A stretch of DNA of 9,470 nt, taken from the NCBI GenBank assembly GCA_031276335.1, contig JAISNH010000101.1:1-9470 (forward strand). Reading direction: 5' to 3'. Shown piece after piece: positions 1 to 5,323 of the stretch; the first letter of the stretch is position 1, and the number at the start of each line of letters is the position of its first letter. The notes below the pieces were generated by a model. That model made no database searches. It saw only the letters and a program-made list of their open reading frames with translations, and had not been told where the DNA came from. This DNA is from Rickettsiales bacterium (lineage in GTDB: Bacteria; Pseudomonadota; Alphaproteobacteria; Rs-D84; CACZYB01). The position numbers and the translations under genes are program-made.

Positions 1-1
1 A

Positions 2-760
2 AACGATCCGGCGTTTTCGAAAAAGCTGGCCGCACTCGGCGACATATACGTCGATGACGCGTTTTCGACCGCCCACCGCGCACACGCCTCGACCGAGGGC
101 ATCACCCATTTCATCCCGAGCTATGCCGGATTCCTGATGCAGGAGGAGATAGGCGCCCTGTCCGCCGCGCTGGAAGACCCGAAGCGTCCGGCGATGGCGC
201 TGGTCGCCGGGGCGAAGGTGTCGACCAAGATCTCCGTCCTTGAAAACATCACGGGCAAGGTCGACGCGATGATAGTCGGCGGGGCGATGGCGAACACGTT
301 CCTGCTTGCCACCGGATACGACATAGGGGATTCGATGGCCGAGCCGGACATGGCGGATGCCGCTAGAAAAATCATGGCGGCGGCGGAGCGGAACGGCTGC
401 GCCCTTATGTTGCCAGTCGACACGGCCGGCCGCGACGACAAGATATTGGATATAGGCCCCGAAAGCATAAGGCTGTTCGAGGCAAAGATCGACGAGATGA
501 AGACCGTCCTTATGAACGGGCCGGTCGGCGTGTTCGAAACGCCCCCGTTCGACGCCGGCACCAACGCGCTGGCCAGGCATATCGCTAGGCTGACGCGCGA
601 GGGGAGGCTTGTTTCCGTCGCGGGCGGCGGCGACACCGTGTCCGCGCTGAACCATGCGGGTGCCGCGGACGGCTTCACCTACGTTTCGACCGCGGGCGGC
701 GCGTTCCTCGAATGGCTGGAGGGTAAGACGCTTCCGGCGATTCCGCCGCTGTATGCGTAA
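2..760 (+). CDS. pgk: Phosphoglycerate kinase, C-terminal two thirds (5' end outside window)
   Basis: Glycolytic enzyme that transfers phosphate between 1,3-bisphosphoglycerate and ADP in the cytoplasm. The frame is open from base 2, so about 252 residues are present; the family usually has about 390-400, so roughly the first 140 are missing. The ATG at 137 is internal (residue 46) because family sequence continues upstream of it: the substrate-site block TAHRAHAST lies at residues 23-31. Further on are AKVSTK, GGAMANTFL, the nucleotide-site hinge MNGPVGVFE and the C-terminal loop GGGDTVSAL, all in family order. The AKVSTK form (rather than AKVSDK) is the one I know from alphaproteobacteria. 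No key motif is broken. The gene ends with TAA at 758-760, 20 bases before a tiny membrane-protein ORF that is probably on the same transcript. Confidence 0.97.
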   Translation, partial: NDPAFSKKLAALGDIYVDDAFSTAHRAHASTEGITHFIPSYAGFLMQEEIGALSAALEDPKRPAMALVAGAKVSTKISVLENITGKVDAMIVGGAMANTFLLATGYDIGDSMAEPDMADAARKIMAAAERNGCALMLPVDTAGRDDKILDIGPESIRLFEAKIDEMKTVLMNGPVGVFETPPFDAGTNALARHIARLTREGRLVSVAGGGDTVSALNHAGAADGFTYVSTAGGAFLEWLEGKTLPAIPPLYA

Positions 761-780
761 ACCGGAATTACAGGCGAACT

Positions 781-936
781 ATGGTCGACAAACTTTCCAA
801 AATATTCTGCTGGCTGGAGATAATACTGTTTATCGCCGCGTATTTCGTATCCGACGCGTTCGTGGTCGACATAATCGTATGCGCCATGCTTGCGCTGCTG
901 TTCGTCAGCTTGGCATTAATTGGCTACAAGTATTAG
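781..936 (+). CDS. Small two-helix membrane protein of unknown function (51 aa)
   Basis: ATG at 781, TAG at 934-936, 51 residues. Nearly the whole chain is hydrophobic. A first helix covers about residues 8-22 (IFCWLEIILFIAAYF) and a second about 25-47 (a run rich in Val, Ile, Leu and Ala ending LALIGY). A short turn containing Ser-Asp separates them, and the ends are a charged N-terminus (MVDKLSK) and a C-terminal Lys-Tyr. This predicts a helical hairpin in the inner membrane. A weak Shine-Dalgarno AGGCG lies 6-8 bases before the ATG. It starts 20 bases after the pgk stop and is probably read through from pgk. I do not recognise a family. Support is the membrane pattern, the RBS position and native-looking codon use (ATA, GTC, GCG); the main doubt is its small size. 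Confidence 0.6.
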   Translation: MVDKLSKIFCWLEIILFIAAYFVSDAFVVDIIVCAMLALLFVSLALIGYKY

Positions 937-961
937 AAAGCAATCCCCCAAAAATCGCATT

Positions 962-978
962 GCGGAAAATTATTCCGC
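962..978 (-). terminator. Possible weak terminator at the 3' end of the long minus-strand operon
   Basis: A six-base-pair inverted repeat GCGGAA / TTCCGC with a five-base loop overlaps the DUF2155 stop codon. On the minus strand it is followed, after a few bases, by ATTTTTGGGGG. The U-run is short and displaced, so termination would be weak. On the plus strand no T-run follows, so it does not clearly end the pgk transcript, which converges here. Confidence 0.3.
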
Positions 979-1410
979 CGGCGCCGCGGGTTCGGGCATG
1001 GCTATCTTCGGCCGCCGCGGGTCGTCCCTGCACTCCAGGAGCCATATGTCGTAATTCGGATGCTCCATCGCGTTCAGGCTGGGCGAGGACGAGTACATCC
1101 ATCCTGAAAAGACCGAGGCGCCCTTTTTCGCGGTGCCCATCTCCTCCTTGAAATTCGCTCCGGTTTCGAAAATCTGCATGAACGCGGTGTTTTCCGGCAC
1201 CTCGTCCTCCGGCCGCGTGAAGCACGACTTCATGGCGATGGAGACGTTTTCGAAAATCTGCTCCGTCCCGACCGGGATTTCGATGTCCTTCGTGCGTCCC
1301 GTCTGCTTGTTGAGGGCGCGGACTACGGCCGTATTCGCCGGTATGTTCGTGAAGGCGAAGGCCGGAAAGGCCACGGCAAGCATCGCAATCGAAAGCTCCG
1401 GTTTCAGCAT
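970..1410 (-). CDS. Exported DUF2155-domain protein
   Basis: A 146-residue protein of unknown biochemical role, probably periplasmic. Residues 1-20 form a signal peptide (MLKPELSIAMLAVAFPAFAF). The body has the DUF2155 pattern: a strand region TKDIEIPVGTEQIFENVSI, a first conserved cysteine in MKSCF (residue 63), ENTAFMQIFE, then FSGWMYSSSPSLNAMEHP and DIWLLEC with a second cysteine at 127. The two cysteines could form a disulfide in the periplasm. The tail is Pro/Ala/Glu rich. The family is, to my knowledge, characteristic of alphaproteobacteria. The ATG at 1408-1410 is one base after the stop of the mlaD-like gene, and the strong SD AAGGAG lies inside the end of that gene, so the two are translationally linked. 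It is the last gene of the rpsP operon. In other alphaproteobacteria it commonly sits near an NDUFA12-like gene, which is absent here. Confidence 0.9.
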   Translation of the reverse strand: MLKPELSIAMLAVAFPAFAFTNIPANTAVVRALNKQTGRTKDIEIPVGTEQIFENVSIAMKSCFTRPEDEVPENTAFMQIFETGANFKEEMGTAKKGASVFSGWMYSSSPSLNAMEHPNYDIWLLECRDDPRRPKIAMPEPAAPAE

Positions 1411-1411
1411 G

Positions 1412-1927
1412 TCACTCCTTGAATATCATTTCGCCGATGATTTCCTCCAGCGATTTGAACGGCATGGATTTCAGCTTTTCGCCCTTGCCCGCCAACTCGG
1501 ACGCGCTGCCGATTTCAAGCTTCACATATTTGTCGCCGATTATGCCGTAGGTCGTTATCTTGGCGACGGTGTCGCGCGGGAATCTGTATTTTTCCTCTAT
1601 CGACATTACGATGTCGACGGTATAGTCGTCCGGGTTCAGGCGGGTTTCCACGACCGAGCCGACCTTCACTCCGTTGACGGACACGTCGGCGCCGCGGGAC
1701 AGGCCGCCGGTCGAGGCGAAGTTCGTGATCAGGGTGTATCCGGAAATCGTGTTCGTCCGCGCGACCAAGACGCCCCAGATCAGAAAGTAGAGCGCGATGA
1801 ACAATATCGCGAAGCCGACGATCGTTTCAAGCGGGTTCTTGTCTTTGGAGAAAAAGGCGAAGAATTTGGAAAGGCCTTTCCAAGCCCCCTTATACGCCTT
1901 CTGCACGCCTTCTCCAAAATCTTTCAT
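1412..1927 (-). CDS. mlaD: MlaD-like MCE-domain lipid transport protein, single-span inner-membrane anchor
   Basis: 171 residues. In the Mla system, MlaD forms a periplasmic hexameric ring on the MlaFE ABC transporter and carries phospholipids between the membranes. Here residues 1-32 are a basic/aromatic N-terminal extension, 36-55 a transmembrane helix (ETIVGFAILFIALYFLIWG), and about 60-142 an MCE domain with GLSRGADVSVNGVKVGSV and TYGIIGDKYVKLEIG. The C-terminal helix SLEEIIGEMIF is the type that lines the ring pore. Most MlaD proteins begin almost directly at the membrane helix, so the 30-residue extension is unusual; no internal start codon would remove it while keeping the helix. The RBS is poor (a G-run before CCTT-ATG), and it starts 21 bases after rplS. 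No mlaE or mlaF is visible here, so the transporter parts would be encoded elsewhere. Confidence 0.88.
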   Translation of the reverse strand: MKDFGEGVQKAYKGAWKGLSKFFAFFSKDKNPLETIVGFAILFIALYFLIWGVLVARTNTISGYTLITNFASTGGLSRGADVSVNGVKVGSVVETRLNPDDYTVDIVMSIEEKYRFPRDTVAKITTYGIIGDKYVKLEIGSASELAGKGEKLKSMPFKSLEEIIGEMIFKE

Positions 1928-1948
1928 AAGGCCCCCGGTGGGTTTAAT

Positions 1949-2389
1949 TTATTTCGCGGCGTTCTTCGCGGCGGCCTGCTCTTCCCGGTCGGCCTCGCGC
2001 GCCTTCGCGGCGCCGGCCAGATCCTCGGATATGCGCGCTTTCTTTCCGAACAGGCTCCTGAGGTAATACAGCTTCGACCTGCGCACCTTGCCGTGCTTCA
2101 CCAGCTCGATTTTCGCGACGTTCGGGGAGTAGAGGGGGAATACCTTCTCGACGCCCTCGCCGAACGAGATTTTGCGCACGGTGAAGGCGGAGTTTATCCC
2201 GGCGTTCTTGCGCGATATGCACACGCCCTCGAACATCTGGATGCGCTCGTTTATCTTGCCGGTCTTGGCATCCTTGCCCTCGATGACCTTCGTCGATACC
2301 TTCACGGTGTCGCCGGCCTTGAACGCGGGTATCTTGTGCGCGCTCATCCTGTCTGCGGTTTTCTTTTCAATCAGTTTCAGCAAGTTCAT
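1949..2389 (-). CDS. rplS: 50S ribosomal protein L19
   Basis: 146 residues; L19 sits at the 30S-50S interface of the ribosome. The family core is clear: [85 protein letters not shown]. After this, residues about 122-146 form an Ala/Lys/Glu-rich tail ([15 protein letters not shown]), longer than the usual ~115-residue protein but of a type common in alphaproteobacteria. The ATG at 2389 is preceded by an AAAGG Shine-Dalgarno. It lies in the classic rpsP-rimM-trmD-rplS order, but an extra ORF separates it from trmD, and it has its own likely promoter in the 62-base gap upstream. Confidence 0.97.
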   Translation of the reverse strand: MNLLKLIEKKTADRMSAHKIPAFKAGDTVKVSTKVIEGKDAKTGKINERIQMFEGVCISRKNAGINSAFTVRKISFGEGVEKVFPLYSPNVAKIELVKHGKVRRSKLYYLRSLFGKKARISEDLAGAAKAREADREEQAAAKNAAK

Positions 2390-2414
2390 TTCAGTACCTT
2401 TCTTTGTGCGGCCT

Positions 2415-2442
2415 ATTTTACCTTATTCTTTTTGATTTTCAA
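2415..2442 (-). promoter_or_regulatory. Promoter directly upstream of rplS
   Basis: On the minus strand, TTGAAA (2437-2442) and TAAAAT (2415-2420) are separated by 16 bases in an AT-rich gap of an otherwise GC-rich region. The -10 box is 25 bases from the rplS ATG, leaving a short leader that contains the RBS. This would let rplS, mlaD and DUF2155 be made independently of the upstream rpsP promoter. Confidence 0.55.
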
Positions 2443-2451
2443 GCCTTTTGT

Positions 2452-2667
2452 TTAACGGTTTTTCGCCGTCGTGGCCAATATCCTGTTTATGGACATTATC
2501 GCGGTTATGCGGCTGCCGCTTATGCTGATTACCGGCAGGCCGGCACTTCCATGCTCAAGCACGCCGCACATGTCCGCTATCCCGTCCTTCACGCTGCTCT
2601 TGCTATCGGAGCGGATGACTATCGCGTTTATTCCCTCTATTTCCTCTATCGTCACGTAGTATTTCAT
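2452..2667 (-). CDS. Small protein of unknown function inserted between trmD and rplS (71 aa)
   Basis: I do not recognise this protein with confidence. It is soluble, with an alternating strand-helix pattern: MKYYVTIEEIEGINAIVIRS, a helix near SVKDGIADMCGVLEHG, then GLPVISISGSRITAIMSI and NRILA. The second half loosely resembles the end of a CBS motif (small residue, PV-strand, Gly, hydrophobic strand, helix), but a single half-motif is weak evidence. Codon use matches the genome strongly, with ATA for 10 of 12 isoleucines, whereas the overlapping end of trmD has poor codon use; this supports the ORF being real. The ATG at 2667 has no clear Shine-Dalgarno and lies 65 bases inside the trmD frame, so translation is probably coupled to trmD. 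The next gene, rplS, follows 62 bases later. Confidence 0.65.
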   Translation of the reverse strand: MKYYVTIEEIEGINAIVIRSDSKSSVKDGIADMCGVLEHGSAGLPVISISGSRITAIMSINRILATTAKNR

Positions 2668-3379
2668 TTGGTCTGTCTTTGGTTAGGAGGTCAGGGCGCG
2701 ACGAAGCTGTCGTTTTCAGCGACTGTTCGCGCCGCCAGGCCTCGATGTTCTTGTGATGCCCGGATATCAGGACTTCGGGTACGGAAAGCCCGTTCCAAAC
2801 CTCCGGACGAGTGTATTGCGGATATTCGAGAAGGCCGGACAGCGACCGGCTGAAGCTTTCGTCCTTCAGGCTTCCTTCCGATCCGAGCACCCCGGGAATC
2901 AGGCGCGCCGCCGCGTCGATTACGGGGAGTAGGGGCGTTTCGCCGCCCGATGTCACGAAGTCGCCGAGCGAGAGCTCGCGCACGCCGTAGTACTCGATTA
3001 TACGCTCGTCTATGCCTTCGTAATGGCCGCAGATGAATGTGGTTTCGGCTTCTCGGCCAAGGCTTTCCGCCAGCGCCTGGGAAAACCGCTCCCCCCTCGG
3101 GGACAGGTAGAATATCGGCCCCTTCGGGTTCGCGCGGTCGTACACGGAATCAATCGCGCGTCCCAGCACGTCCGGCTTCAACAGCTGCCCCGCGCCCCCG
3201 CCGTACGGGGCGTCGTCGACCGTCTTGTAGCTGTCGGATGCAAAATCGCGGATGTTCACTATGTTCAATACCACCCGCCCGGTTTCTATCGCGCGGCCGA
3301 CGACCGAGTGCCGGAGCGCGCCGAACACTTCGGGAAACAGCGTCAGCACGCTAATCCGCCAAGAGGTAGTCCGTGTCAA
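2603..3379 (-). CDS. trmD: tRNA (guanine-N1)-methyltransferase TrmD
   Basis: SPOUT-class enzyme that methylates G37 of tRNAs using S-adenosylmethionine, preventing +1 frameshifting. Family motifs appear in order: WRISVLTLFPE (7-17), DDAPYGGGAGQLLKP (55-69), YLSPRGERFSQ (91-101), ICGHYEGIDERIIE (116-129) and the trefoil-knot segment LSLGDFVTSGGE (136-147), then ARLIPGVLG and the C-terminal HHKNIEAWRREQSL and SSRPDLL. No ATG is available: the frame begins with TTG at 3379, 29 bases inside rimM, with AAAGGA ten bases upstream as RBS. After RPDLL (residue 232), where relatives usually end soon, the frame runs on for 26 low-quality codons over the start of the next ORF. That tail may be a stop-codon loss. 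258 residues, against about 230-250 normally. Confidence 0.96.
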   Translation of the reverse strand: MTRTTSWRISVLTLFPEVFGALRHSVVGRAIETGRVVLNIVNIRDFASDSYKTVDDAPYGGGAGQLLKPDVLGRAIDSVYDRANPKGPIFYLSPRGERFSQALAESLGREAETTFICGHYEGIDERIIEYYGVRELSLGDFVTSGGETPLLPVIDAAARLIPGVLGSEGSLKDESFSRSLSGLLEYPQYTRPEVWNGLSVPEVLISGHHKNIEAWRREQSLKTTASSRPDLLTKDRPNEILRDDRGNRGNKRDSHPLR

Positions 3380-3860
3380 TCTTCATATATCCTTTCTTCA
3401 CGTCCGTTTCGCGCACGCCGTCGCCTGTAAATAGTATCAGGGCGGTCTTTTTCCTGCCGGGCATCCTTATTTCGACTATGTCGCCGGCCCCGAAGTTCAG
3501 CATGCCTTCGACCGTTCCGATTTGCCCGCCGTCCATATCGACGACCCGGAGCCCGACGAGTTCGGAAACGAGCACGCCGCCCCCGGCCGCGATTGCGCGG
3601 CGCGGCGCGTACAGATCGACGCCCTTCAGCCTTTCCGCCTCCGTGCGCGTCGAAACGCCGGCTATCGAGGCGACTATCGTACCTGGGGCGCCCGCCGGAC
3701 AACGGTAGGCCAGTTCGAACACGCGTCCGCCGGCATCGGTTATCGGGGCGTATCCGCAGACAGAGGCCGGATCCTCGGTGAACGTCCTTATCTTCACGTC
3801 GCCCTTTATTCCGCGCGCGCCGGCTATCCTGCCGACAAGTATTTTATCGTTGGCCGTCAT
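3351..3860 (-). CDS. rimM: Ribosome maturation factor RimM
   Basis: Binds the 30S subunit through S19 and assists maturation of the 16S rRNA head. The N-terminal RimM domain shows LVGRIAGARGIKGDVKIRTFTEDP, and the C-terminal PRC-barrel shows LVGLRVVDMDGGQIGTVEGM and FGAGDIVEIRMPGRKK. The usual ending has a hydrophobic strand plus DVKKGYMKID. The ATG at 3858-3860 gives MTANDKILVG, which matches how relatives start. A TTG at 3872 would add MKTG and has a better placed AGG, so the start is uncertain by four residues. The length (169-173) is normal. It lies about 30 bases after rpsP and its end overlaps the trmD start by 29 bases, typical of this operon. Confidence 0.95.
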   Translation of the reverse strand: MTANDKILVGRIAGARGIKGDVKIRTFTEDPASVCGYAPITDAGGRVFELAYRCPAGAPGTIVASIAGVSTRTEAERLKGVDLYAPRRAIAAGGGVLVSELVGLRVVDMDGGQIGTVEGMLNFGAGDIVEIRMPGRKKTALILFTGDGVRETDVKKGYMKIDTDYLLAD

Positions 3861-3890
3861 TCCTGTCTTCAATGCATGCCTGTATGCGGG

Positions 3891-4391
3891 CTAGGCCTGC
3901 GGAGCTTCGGGGGCAGGCGCGGCCTCGGCAGCCGGAGCGTCCGGAGCGGCCTCTTCTGCGGCGGGCTCGGCTGGGGCGGCGTTCGCGGCCTCGAAGTCGG
4001 CCTTCGCCTTTTCCTCGGCCTGCTTTTTCGCTTCTGCGGCGGCATTGGCCTTTTCGGCTTCCGCCTTCATACGTTCCTGGGCTTTTGCGCCCGGCGCCGA
4101 TTTCTTCGGCTGGCCGGCGTTCGTCTTCGCCGTGTATTTTCCGGTAATTCCAGCCTCGCTTAAAAACCTCGCCACGCGGTCAGACGGCTTCGCGCCCTGG
4201 GACAGCCAGTATTTGATGCGGTCGGCGGCCAAGGTCACGCGGTTGTCCGCGTCCTTCGGCAGCATGGGGTCGTACGTGCCCACCTTTTCGATAAAGCTGC
4301 CGTCGCGGGCATCCCTGCTGTTGGCGACGACTATGTGGTGGAACGGACGCTTTTTCGCACCCTTGCGCGACAATCTGATTTTTACAGACAT
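3891..4391 (-). CDS. rpsP: 30S ribosomal protein S16 with long Ala/Glu-rich C-terminal extension
   Basis: S16 is an early-binding 30S assembly protein. Residues 1-82 are the complete S16 core: [56 protein letters not shown]. Residues about 83-166 are an extension: first basic ([17 protein letters not shown]), then a probable long helix rich in Ala, Glu and Lys, then an acidic Ala/Pro/Glu tail. The protein is about twice the ~80 residues of the E. coli form; Ala-rich S16 tails are known in alphaproteobacteria, but this one is long. The ATG at 4391 has a strong AAAGGAA Shine-Dalgarno. It is the first gene of the operon and lies behind a promoter and an intrinsic terminator. Confidence 0.97.
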   Translation of the reverse strand: MSVKIRLSRKGAKKRPFHHIVVANSRDARDGSFIEKVGTYDPMLPKDADNRVTLAADRIKYWLSQGAKPSDRVARFLSEAGITGKYTAKTNAGQPKKSAPGAKAQERMKAEAEKANAAAEAKKQAEEKAKADFEAANAAPAEPAAEEAAPDAPAAEAAPAPEAPQA

Positions 4392-4416
4392 TCAATTTCC
4401 TTTCATCGATTAAACC

Positions 4417-4453
4417 AAAAAACGATAAAGAGCGAAGACTCGCCGTTTATCGT
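4417..4453 (-). terminator. Intrinsic terminator inside the rpsP 5' leader (probable attenuator)
   Basis: On the minus strand ACGATAAA (4453-4446) pairs perfectly with TTTATCGT (4429-4422). Inside it, GGCGA pairs with TCGCT (one G-U) across a single C-C mismatch and a GTCT loop, and a run of six T ends at 4417. This is a textbook Rho-independent terminator about 26 bases before the rpsP ATG and about 40 bases after the -10 box of the rpsP promoter. No minus-strand gene lies upstream for it to terminate, and on the plus strand it has no T-run. The natural reading is conditional premature termination of the ribosomal-protein operon. Confidence 0.75.
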
Positions 4454-4455
4454 AG

Positions 4456-4482
4456 TCCCATTTTCGTATTCGAACCTTGGGA
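4456..4482 (-). promoter_or_regulatory. Leader stem-loop upstream of the rpsP attenuator
   Basis: In the presumed rpsP leader, TCCCA (4482-4478) can pair with TGGGA (4460-4456), and inside it TTCG (4474-4471) with CGAA (4466-4463) around a TATT/AATA loop, leaving a small internal loop. It lies immediately before the terminator hairpin. It could be a protein-binding element for the attenuator. The pairing is short, so this is tentative. Confidence 0.35.
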
Positions 4483-4492
4483 AAACAGGGCG

Positions 4493-4521
4493 AGTATACG
4501 GGATTGCCTTCGTTTAGTCAA
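4493..4521 (-). promoter_or_regulatory. Main promoter of the rpsP-rimM-trmD-rplS operon
   Basis: On the minus strand TTGACT (4516-4521) and TATACT (4493-4498) are separated by exactly 17 bases; each box differs from the sigma-70 consensus at one position. The predicted start is near 4486, giving a leader of about 95 bases before rpsP, which includes a stem-loop and a terminator. In many other bacteria rpsP follows ffh; here no ffh is present and the operon has its own promoter. Confidence 0.8.
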
Positions 4522-4567
4522 GCATTTAATTGGCATGTCCGCCCGCGCCGCACGCAGTGCGAATTGC

Positions 4568-4595
4568 TTGACAGATAAATTTTTTATGATATTCT
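4568..4595 (+). promoter_or_regulatory. Promoter of the divergent 217-aa unknown gene
   Basis: A perfect -35 box TTGACA (4568-4573) is followed 16 bases later by TATTCT (4590-4595). An alternative -10, TATGAT (4585-4590), pairs with TTGCTT at 15-base spacing. The start would fall near 4597-4603, only 14-20 bases before the first ATG. It is divergent from the rpsP promoter, with 46 bases between the two -35 boxes. Confidence 0.6.
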
Positions 4596-4616
4596 TATCT
4601 TCCATTGTAACTTGCA

Positions 4617-5270
4617 ATGGGTGTTCCAATGATTGTCCATGATTCAAAAGATGTCAAACCTCCGCCGGACATAGTCCGGTATGAAAGGTTGCTGAAGCGC
4701 GGCTGTTCCTATGTTCCCCCGCGGACCGAGCAATTGTTCATGCTGGATACCCTCCTGTACTTCACGGAGGGGTTTTCGAGCGAGCTGGACTCCGCGGCAA
4801 AGTCCCTGAAGGCCGTCGAAACCGACATAGAGGGGCTGAAGTCCAAACTCGACTATATCTGCGGCATGTTCCTGCGGCCGCTTAGCTTGGACATATGGCG
4901 CTGGAATGCCGTCATCCAGGGAGGGGGCGTACGCAGCGTCGAAGCCGCACGCATGTTCCTTTACGATGATGCGGGCAAGATGAAGGAGCGCGTGGAGGAA
5001 TTCTCGTTCTACAGATCGGAGCTGGCGGCGTGCAGGGAAAGGAAAGCCGATGCGCTGGAACGGCTGTGGCCGCTTTTGCAGAATATGCAGATCGACCTTG
5101 CGTCCAGATACAGGCCGTCCGTTTTCCTTATGGACGTCGACAGCCAGATAAGGCGCCATACCATGACCGAGGAGAAGTATCTGAAATTCCTGATGAAGCT
5201 GGATTCCGATTTAGAACGGGAAATGCGGAAGCGCGCCGCCGCGTGGCCGCACCGGCCGATATCGAGATAA
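4617..5270 (+). CDS. Helical protein of unknown function (217 aa)
   Basis: I do not recognise this protein. It has no signal peptide or membrane span and is predicted mainly helical. Notable stretches are PPRTEQLFMLDTLLYFTEGF (35-54), a heptad-like helix SELDSAAKSLKAVETDIEGL (55-74), RPLSLDIWRWNAVIQGGG (87-104), a second charged helix around 120-150 (KMKERVEEF, RKADALERLWPLL) and a C-terminal helix EEKYLKFLMKLDSDLEREM (185-203) before a basic end. Neither ATG (4617 or 4629) has a Shine-Dalgarno, and the first lies inside a CCATTG/CAATGG inverted repeat, so the start is uncertain by four residues. Its own near-consensus promoter lies just upstream. The antisense frame of 171 codons has no promoter or RBS and no protein character. 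The following gene, pagP, has a separate promoter. Confidence 0.8.
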   Translation: MGVPMIVHDSKDVKPPPDIVRYERLLKRGCSYVPPRTEQLFMLDTLLYFTEGFSSELDSAAKSLKAVETDIEGLKSKLDYICGMFLRPLSLDIWRWNAVIQGGGVRSVEAARMFLYDDAGKMKERVEEFSFYRSELAACRERKADALERLWPLLQNMQIDLASRYRPSVFLMDVDSQIRRHTMTEEKYLKFLMKLDSDLEREMRKRAAAWPHRPISR

Positions 5271-5286
5271 TGCGTCCAATTCCCCA

Positions 5287-5316
5287 TTGCAAAAAGCTTT
5301 TGCCGTATAGTATAAT
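5287..5316 (+). promoter_or_regulatory. pagP promoter with a 15-bp palindrome in its spacer; predicted leaderless mRNA
   Basis: TTGCAA (5287-5292) and a perfect TATAAT (5311-5316) are 18 bases apart. The ATG of pagP begins only seven bases after the -10 box, so the expected transcription start falls on or next to the start codon. There is no Shine-Dalgarno. An inverted repeat GCAAAA-AGC-TTTTGC (5289-5303) overlaps the -35 and spacer and could be an operator. Confidence 0.65.
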
Positions 5317-5323
5317 TTCAATT

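Noticed and set aside
1133..2455. 440-codon plus-strand ORF
   Set aside because: It is a shadow opposite mlaD, rplS and DUF2155, which all have clear family motifs on the minus strand; GC-rich third positions leave few stops in the antisense frame.
4440..4492. Possible antiterminator pairing between CGCC-CT-GTTT after the rpsP -10 box and AAACGGCG in the terminator
   Set aside because: The CGCC part lies within seven bases of the -10 box and is probably upstream of the transcription start, so it would not be in the RNA.
4644..5159. 171-codon minus-strand ORF opposite the 217-aa gene
   Set aside because: No RBS or promoter, no protein-like pattern, and the plus strand has a near-consensus promoter and helical protein character.
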